In this document: piece by piece, positions 1 through 3,355 of the stretch
Position numbering within the stretch: the stretch's first letter is position 1
Layout: every line of letters starts with the position of its first letter
Origin: Minisyncoccota bacterium
GTDB taxonomy: Bacteria; Patescibacteriota; Minisyncoccia; UBA6257; HR35
Direction of reading: 5' to 3'
Assembly (NCBI GenBank): GCA_937934285.1
Contig: CALHAT010000024.1
Span: 1 to 6,221 of the forward strand
Length of the DNA stretch: 6,221 nucleotides
Position numbers and translations under genes: made by a program
The notes under the pieces: model-generated
Told to the model about the DNA's origin: nothing
Database searches by the model: none
The model's input: only the letters and a program-made list of their open reading frames with translations

Positions 1-358
1 TCAGTTCTTCGGGGATATCAAAAATAATAACTCGCCAATAACCATCCCAACTTTCTTGTTTTTTGAATTTTAATTTCTCAAAGTTATAAGCTAAAATTTT
101 TCTTTTACCGTTTTCAGTTAAAGTCATAATTAAATTGCCATCATTATCTTCTTTAATATCTATTAATTTCGATTTATAAAGATTGGTTATTGCTTTATTA
201 AGATATTCTTTGTTTATTTTTTCTAACTCACGAGGAAGTTTTTTAATGACAAAATAAGCTGTTGTTTTGCTTTTACTAAGACCAATTACTGCTCCAGCTG
301 CTAAAATAAGTAATATCTTCTTCATATTTTTCCCGATTTTTAATCTTTCTTTTTTCAT
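1..358 (-). CDS. PaaX-like (Cas2-like fold) transcriptional regulator, 3' end cut by window edge
   Basis: The frame is open from the window edge to an ATG at 358 (119 codons seen; the C-terminus lies outside). A hydrophobic stretch (residues 15-27, ILLILAAGAVIGL) is followed by a region at about 35-95 compatible with a winged helix (TTAYFVIKKLPRE, then LTENGKRKIL), and then by WDGYWRVIIFDIPEE at 104-118. That last motif is typical of the Cas2-like domain of PaaX-family regulators, which are common in Patescibacteria. Members are presumed DNA-binding repressors; no CRISPR array or other cas gene is nearby, so a Cas2 role is not suggested. The start is uncertain: an in-frame ATG at 325 sits behind a GGGAAA stretch, but the 11 codons upstream of it read as ordinary coding sequence, so I chose 358. 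Two 36-bp palindromes lie 62-195 bp upstream and could be operator sites (inference). Confidence 0.72.
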   Translation of the reverse strand, partial: MKKERLKIGKNMKKILLILAAGAVIGLSKSKTTAYFVIKKLPRELEKINKEYLNKAITNLYKSKLIDIKEDNDGNLIMTLTENGKRKILAYNFEKLKFKKQESWDGYWRVIIFDIPEEL

Positions 359-419
359 CTCATTCTTAAATTTTAATCAATAATTATTTTTTTATAATAA
401 ACTTCTTTATACTTTACAA

Positions 420-455
420 CCTTATTATATTTTGCTATAGCACTTTATAATGCGG
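420..455. repeat. 36-bp imperfect palindrome, copy 1
   Basis: This 36-bp element differs from the copy at 518-553 at three positions. The outer arms CCTTATTATA and TATAATGCGG pair less well than in copy 2 (one mismatch and one T-G pair); the core is GCTATAGC. Each strand contains TATAAT inside the palindrome, so a promoter role is possible; on the minus strand TATAAT ends about 65 bp before the PaaX-like start. No T-tract follows on either strand, so it is not a classical terminator. Confidence 0.8.
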
Positions 456-502
456 ATCTAACGACTAAGGGCTATAAAAAATGCGCGTTAATCAGTTTTT
501 AA

Positions 503-519
503 ATCCGCGTATATCCGCC
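503..519. repeat. Pair of ATCCGC motifs at 10-bp spacing in the intergenic gap
   Basis: ATCCGCG at 503-509 and ATCCGCC at 513-519 are spaced by exactly 10 bp and run into the second palindrome. Motif shape and spacing resemble the GTCTGCG and GTTCGC arrays inside truB and the enolase gene, which suggests a third, very short member of the same class. Two units alone are weak evidence. Confidence 0.4.
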
Positions 520-553
520 GTATTATATTTTGCTATAGCATTTTATAATACGG
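518..553. repeat. 36-bp palindrome, copy 2
   Basis: Outer arms CCGTATTATA (518-527) and TATAATACGG (544-553) are perfect 10-bp reverse complements. Unpaired TTT triplets on each side flank a self-complementary core, TGCTATAGCA (531-540). It lies 102 bp or less from copy 1 within the 263-bp gap between transketolase and the PaaX-like gene. Candidate roles are an operator for the PaaX-like regulator, a hairpin at the 3' end of the transketolase transcript, or a dispersed palindromic repeat. The rest of the gap shows no credible ORF or RNA gene. Confidence 0.85.
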
Positions 554-621
554 AGTGGTTTTTCAATTTAGTTTAAGTTTAAATATTTATTGTTGTTTTA
601 TTTACTAGCAACTATTCGAGT

Positions 622-1485
622 CTATTGATGTTCGCTTTGGATTCTGTCTCCTAAAGTTCTTAGTTCATCTAAGGCTTTTTTTGCTTCTTCTTTGTTTGGT
701 GGTTTACCGTGCCATTCAAATTTCTTTTCCATAAAACTTACTCTTTTGCCTGGAATTGTATAAGCAATAATAACTGAAGTTCTTCGCCATTCTGATCTTG
801 CCTCTCTTATTGCATCAACAAAAGCTCTTATATTATGACCATCAACTTCTAAAACATGAAGCCCAAAGCTTTCTAATTTTTCTCTTAATGGTTCAAGCGG
901 CATAACATCTTCAGTAATTCCATCAATCTGAATATAATTTCGATCAATAATTATTATTAAATTATCAAGCTGATTTTTGCCTAAAAACATATAAGCTTCC
1001 CAAGTATTTCCTTCTTGATGCTCGCCATCAGAAGTAATGCAATAGACATGATAATCTTTTTTGTCAAGTTTGCCAGCCAATGCCATACCAATAGCCTGAG
1101 AAATACCTTCACCAAGTGGTCCCGAAGTTGTTTCTACTCCAGGAAGAGCTGTTCGATGAGGATGACCTTGAAGTCGAGTATTAATTTTTCTAAGTGTTTT
1201 CAACTCTTCAATAGGAAAATAACCGGCAAGAGCCATAACTGCATAACGAACCGGACAGATATGACCATTCGATAAAACCAGTCGATCTCTATCTTCCCAA
1301 TCTGGATTTTTAGGATCGTGTCTTAAGATATGAAAATAAAAAGCTGAAAAAATATCAGCCATTCCCAATGAACCTGCAGAATGTCCAGAGCCAGCTTCTA
1401 AAAGCATTTCAATAACAAGTTGTCTAATTTCGTTCGCTTTCTCTTCTAAAAATTTGAGTTTTTCGTCGTGAAGTTCTTCAATCAT
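622..1485 (-). CDS. Transketolase, N-terminal (TPP-binding) subunit of a split enzyme
   Basis: This 287-aa protein is the thiamine-diphosphate-binding half of transketolase, which moves two-carbon units between sugar phosphates in the non-oxidative pentose phosphate pathway (cytosol). Visible motifs are GHSAGSLG (34-41), LSNGH (71-75), GHPH (107-110), TTSGPLGEG (119-127), and the TPP/Mg motif SDGEHQEGN (152-160) ending at DRN (181-183), with D153 and N183 as likely metal ligands. Full-length transketolases are over 600 aa; about 270-300 aa is normal for the N-terminal subunit of split forms. The partner C-terminal subunit usually adjoins it but is absent here: downstream there is a non-coding gap, then a regulator. 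The ATG overlaps the toxin stop as ATGA and has only a weak AAAAGATA behind it, suggesting translational coupling to the toxin frame. Confidence 0.93.
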   Translation of the reverse strand: MIEELHDEKLKFLEEKANEIRQLVIEMLLEAGSGHSAGSLGMADIFSAFYFHILRHDPKNPDWEDRDRLVLSNGHICPVRYAVMALAGYFPIEELKTLRKINTRLQGHPHRTALPGVETTSGPLGEGISQAIGMALAGKLDKKDYHVYCITSDGEHQEGNTWEAYMFLGKNQLDNLIIIIDRNYIQIDGITEDVMPLEPLREKLESFGLHVLEVDGHNIRAFVDAIREARSEWRRTSVIIAYTIPGKRVSFMEKKFEWHGKPPNKEEAKKALDELRTLGDRIQSEHQ

Positions 1486-1733
1486 TTATAAATATCTTTT
1501 CTATGACCTATTGTTAAAATTATAATTCTATTTCCGTTTAAATCAAAAATTACCCGCTAATCTCCGATTCTAAATCTATACTCGCCGAGTTCTTTATTTC
1601 TCATTTGTTTCGCAAATTTTAAAGGGTTCTTTGCAGAGGTATAAAAATCTAATTTAGAAATAATTCTTCTTTGAATAGTTTTCGGTAGTTTTTTTAAATC
1701 ACGAAGAGCTGATGGTTTAAAGTAATACTCCAT
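1482..1733 (-). pseudogene. RelE/ParE-family toxin gene with in-frame TAG
   Basis: From the ATG at 1733 the frame reads MEYYFKPSALRDLKKLPKTI and so on for 58 codons, hits TAG at 1559-1557, then continues in the same frame as RVIFDLNGNR...GHRKDIYK to TGA at 1484-1482. Joined, the 83-codon product has RelE/ParE size and order, including RFRIGD-[stop]-RVIFD, where family members usually have Y (RxGxYRVIF), and the C-terminal HRxxIY motif. TAG is one substitution from either Tyr codon. RelE-family toxins are usually ribosome-dependent mRNA nucleases. The 58-aa product lacks the last strands and the C-terminal catalytic region, so it is probably inactive unless the stop is read through. It begins 3 nt after the antitoxin stop, and its original stop overlaps the transketolase start. 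Confidence 0.85.
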
Positions 1734-1736
1734 ATT

Positions 1737-1943
1737 TTAAATTTTAAGTATCCGCTTTACATCTTTACTAGAATACAGTTTTTTCTCGGCGCGAGCTTTT
1801 TTAATTTTATTTTTAAGAAATTTTGATTTTAAAATTTCTAAGTCTTCAAGCTGGTCTTTTATACTTTCCCAAACTTCAATAGGGATGATAACAACTGGCT
1901 TGTTTCCTATCTTTGTAAATTTTTGTGGAAGTTTAGTAGTCAT
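1737..1943 (-). CDS. Phd/YefM-like antitoxin of a type II toxin-antitoxin pair
   Basis: This 68-aa protein contains NKPVVIIPIEVWESIKDQLE (residues 14-33), which resembles the N-terminal DNA-binding and dimerisation part of Phd/YefM antitoxins. A Lys-rich C-terminal half (LKSKFLKNKIKKARAEKKL, then SSKDVKRILKI) would be the toxin-wrapping segment. It sits 3 nt before a RelE/ParE toxin frame, the normal antitoxin-first order. Such antitoxins usually repress their own operon. An extended -10 promoter ends 9 nt upstream of the ATG, so the mRNA would be leaderless or nearly so, which fits the absence of a Shine-Dalgarno site. The gene is intact although its toxin is broken. The family call rests on the motif and context; another small antitoxin family is possible. 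Confidence 0.8.
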   Translation of the reverse strand: MTTKLPQKFTKIGNKPVVIIPIEVWESIKDQLEDLEILKSKFLKNKIKKARAEKKLYSSKDVKRILKI

Positions 1944-1952
1944 ATTAATAAA

Positions 1953-1961
1953 ATTATATCA
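1953..1961 (-). promoter_or_regulatory. Extended -10 promoter of the antitoxin-toxin-transketolase operon
   Basis: The minus strand reads TG-A-TATAAT (TG at 1961-1960, TATAAT at 1958-1953), a perfect extended -10. No convincing -35 is seen at 17 bp. Transcription would begin near 1946-1945, 1-3 nt before the antitoxin ATG. The TG-A is also the stop codon of the truB fusion. Confidence 0.6.
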
Positions 1962-3206
1962 GAATATTTTAAACTCATAAAAATATCTCAAAGGTTTTCG
2001 GAAAATAATATCAATTTTTTCTACTTTAGCAAGTTTTGGTCCGATTTTTAAATTTTCAATTAAAGTTTGTAGATCTTTTTCTTTTCCTTGAGCCAAAACT
2101 TCAACTGTTCCATCGGGTAAATTTTGAGCATATCCGAAAATTTTTAGTTTATTAGCTAAAGCTTCGACAAAAAATCTAAAACCAACCCCTTGAACCCGAC
2201 CGTAAACTTTGGCAATAAATTCTAAATAATCTTTTTCAATATCTTCAAAAGTTAAAGCTTCTTCTAAATTAAACTCTTCGTAATCTGGCGCGAACTCTTG
2301 CAAACTTTCTCGCGAACTTATGCGAACATTATTTTTGGACGCGAACTCAGGCGAACTCTCTCGCGAACTAATGCGAACATCATATTTAGATGCGACTTCG
2401 GGCAAAATTTTAGGAACTTTTATTTTTGTTCTTATTAATTTATTAACATAAGCACCGCAACCAAGTTTTTGCCCTAAATCATGAACTAAAGAACGAATAT
2501 AGGTTCCCGAAGAAACCTCGGCTTCAATCGTAAGAAAAAACGCAGACTTCCGCGGACTTGACGCAGACGGCCGCAGACTTAATATAGACTCATCTAACTG
2601 TGTCCTGTTTGCTGTAGTCTGCGTTTCGTCTGCGGCTGTCTGCGTATAGTCTGCGCTTGTCTGCGTTTTGTCTGCGACAGTCTGCGTATTGTCTGTTAAA
2701 ATCTGCATATTGTCTGCGATAGTCTGCGTGTAGTCTGCGACTGTCTGCGTCCCCAAAATTTTAATCCCATAAACAATCACCTTCCTTGGTTTTAACTCAA
2801 TACTTTTCCCTTCTCTTATTAAATCACTTGCTCTCTTTCCTTTTATTTTGATTGCTGAATATAGAGGAGGTATTTGTTCGATTTCGCCAATAAAACTTTT
2901 TAAAACTTTTTCTATTTCTGAAAAATCAGGAATTGGTTTTCCAGTTTCTATAATTTTTCCTTCAGTATCATAAGTATCAGAAAAGGCTCCAAAAACAATC
3001 TCAGCAATATAAGTTTTTCTACTTTCTTTTAAAAATTTTATTAATTCCTTAGTATAATTGCCAATTCCAATAATTAAAAGACCTTCGGCAAATCTATCTA
3101 ATGTTCCACCGTGTCCAACTTTTTTTTTAATTATTTTTTTGAAAAAATTAGTGATCTCGGTTGAAGTTTTTCCTAATGGTTTATTAAAAATAATAATTCC
3201 TTCCAT
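1959..3206 (-). CDS. truB: tRNA pseudouridine-55 synthase (TruB) fused to acylphosphatase
   Basis: The 415-aa product joins two enzymes. Residues 1-151 and 222-262 form a TruB catalytic domain: MEGIIIFNKPLGKTS start, GHGGTLDRFAEGLL with catalytic D37, PPLYSAIK (113-120), KGKRASDLIREG, and SSGTYIRSLVHDLG (232-245). TruB converts U55 of the tRNA T loop to pseudouridine. Residues 330-415 are a complete acylphosphatase: GRVQGVGFR with R344 and QNLPDGTVEV with N362, the 18-residue Arg-Asn spacing of the family, then IGPKLAKVEKI. It would hydrolyse acyl phosphates and replaces the C-terminal domain seen in longer TruBs. Two repeat-coded inserts (residues 153-221 and about 263-310) fall in loops. 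The usual Pro after TLD is Arg. A start at 3326 would translate the tRNA gene backwards into a non-family N-terminus, so I use 3206. No Shine-Dalgarno is present; the tRNA ends 15 nt upstream. Confidence 0.92.
   Translation of the reverse strand: MEGIIIFNKPLGKTSTEITNFFKKIIKKKVGHGGTLDRFAEGLLIIGIGNYTKELIKFLKESRKTYIAEIVFGAFSDTYDTEGKIIETGKPIPDFSEIEKVLKSFIGEIEQIPPLYSAIKIKGKRASDLIREGKSIELKPRKVIVYGIKILGTQTVADYTQTIADNMQILTDNTQTVADKTQTSADYTQTAADETQTTANRTQLDESILSLRPSASSPRKSAFFLTIEAEVSSGTYIRSLVHDLGQKLGCGAYVNKLIRTKIKVPKILPEVASKYDVRISSRESSPEFASKNNVRISSRESLQEFAPDYEEFNLEEALTFEDIEKDYLEFIAKVYGRVQGVGFRFFVEALANKLKIFGYAQNLPDGTVEVLAQGKEKDLQTLIENLKIGPKLAKVEKIDIIFRKPLRYFYEFKIF
2290..2397. repeat. 51-bp repeat array (GCGAAC motifs) in truB, insert II
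   Basis: On the plus strand GCGAAC or close variants begin at 2290, 2300, 2312, 2322, 2341, 2351, 2363, 2373 and 2392. Spacings 10, 12, 10, 19 repeat exactly, giving a 51-bp unit (17 codons). The encoded units are VRISSRESSPEFASKNN and VRISSRESLQEFAPDYE. The array lies in the linker between the TruB core (ending LIRTKI) and the FNLEEALTFEDI segment. The same unit occurs in the enolase insert. Confidence 0.9.
2541..2749. repeat. 21-bp (10+11) phased GTCTGCG array with inverted arm in truB, insert I
   Basis: On the plus strand CGCAGAC-type motifs start at 2541, 2551, 2562, 2572 and, degenerate, 2583. After a decayed middle, GTCTGCG motifs start at 2617, 2628, 2638, 2649, 2659, 2670, 2680, 2691 (degenerate), 2701 (degenerate), 2712, 2722, 2733 and 2743. 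Spacing alternates 11 and 10 without exception, so the period is 21 bp, or 7 codons, and the frame is kept. The protein repeat is of the type ADYTQTV/ADKTQTS. The two arms are reverse complements. It interrupts the TruB domain in the loop before the SSGTYIRSL strand. Confidence 0.93.
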
Positions 3207-3221
3207 ATAAAGAAAAAGTTG

Positions 3222-3292
3222 TTGCGGGGGCAGGATTTGCACCTGCGTCTGAGGCTTATGAGACCTCCGTGGTACTACTCCACCACCCCGCG
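3222..3292 (-). tRNA. Initiator tRNA-Met (CAU), 71 nt, CCA not encoded
   Basis: A full cloverleaf can be drawn. The acceptor is CGCGGGG with CCCCGCA, leaving the C1-A72 mismatch that marks bacterial initiators. The D stem GTGG/CCAC has a 7-nt loop AGTAGTA. The anticodon arm is GAGGT-CTCATAA-GCCTC with anticodon CAT at 3260-3258. The variable loop is 4 nt (AGAC), and the T stem GCAGG/CCTGC encloses TGCAAAT. A73 is followed by CAA, so CCA must be added. Oddities: the T loop has G at position 55 instead of U; the D loop has one G where G18-G19 is normal; pair 31-39 is U-G instead of the third initiator G-C pair; and pair 11-24 is U-A, whereas bacterial initiators usually have purine-pyrimidine there. 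Perfect acceptor (apart from 1-72) and T stems argue against a pseudogene. Confidence 0.93.
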
Positions 3293-3311
3293 ATCTTACA
3301 AAAAAGAATTC

Positions 3312-3336
3312 AGATTCAAGAAGCAAGATTCAAGAA
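3312..3336. repeat. 11-bp direct repeat in the tRNA leader
   Basis: AGATTCAAGAA occurs at 3312-3322 and again at 3326-3336 on the plus strand, 14 bp apart start to start, between the putative promoter and the tRNA 5' end. It may be a simple duplication or a protein site; nothing further supports a function. Confidence 0.6.
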
Positions 3337-3346
3337 TATATATTAT

Positions 3347-3355
3347 ATTATATCA
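3347..3355 (-). promoter_or_regulatory. Extended -10 promoter for initiator tRNA and truB
   Basis: The minus strand has TG-A-TATAAT (TG at 3355-3354, TATAAT at 3352-3347), identical to the antitoxin promoter, with a second TATAAT overlapping at 3347-3342. TTGAAA at 3373-3368 is a -35 candidate, but its spacer to the first -10 is only 15 bp. The predicted start near 3340 leaves a leader of about 48 nt before the tRNA. The -10 overlaps the enolase stop codon. Confidence 0.5.

Noticed and set aside
1..358. CRISPR-associated Cas2
   Set aside because: The Cas2-like motif sits after a probable winged-helix region, as in PaaX-family regulators, and no array or other cas gene is present.
1015..1275. 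Plus-strand ORF of 86 codons
   Set aside because: It is opposite the transketolase gene, which has full motif support; the plus-strand product has no recognisable features.
1557..1559. TAG recoded as an amino acid in this genome
   Set aside because: Known patescibacterial recoding affects UGA, not UAG. The transketolase frame here ends on TAG at a sensible point, so a simple nonsense mutation is the better reading.
2541..2749. CRISPR array
   Set aside because: Units are 7 bp at 10-11-bp spacing with no long repeats or unique spacers, and they sit inside a coding frame.
3207..3221. Rho-independent terminator after the tRNA (TTTTT at about 3212-3216, minus strand)
   Set aside because: There is no GC-rich hairpin apart from the tRNA itself, and the run lies within the 15 nt before the truB start.
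3207..3326. Forty extra N-terminal codons of the truB frame, starting at 3326
   Set aside because: They translate the initiator tRNA gene and its leader, and TruB homology begins exactly at the Met at 3206.
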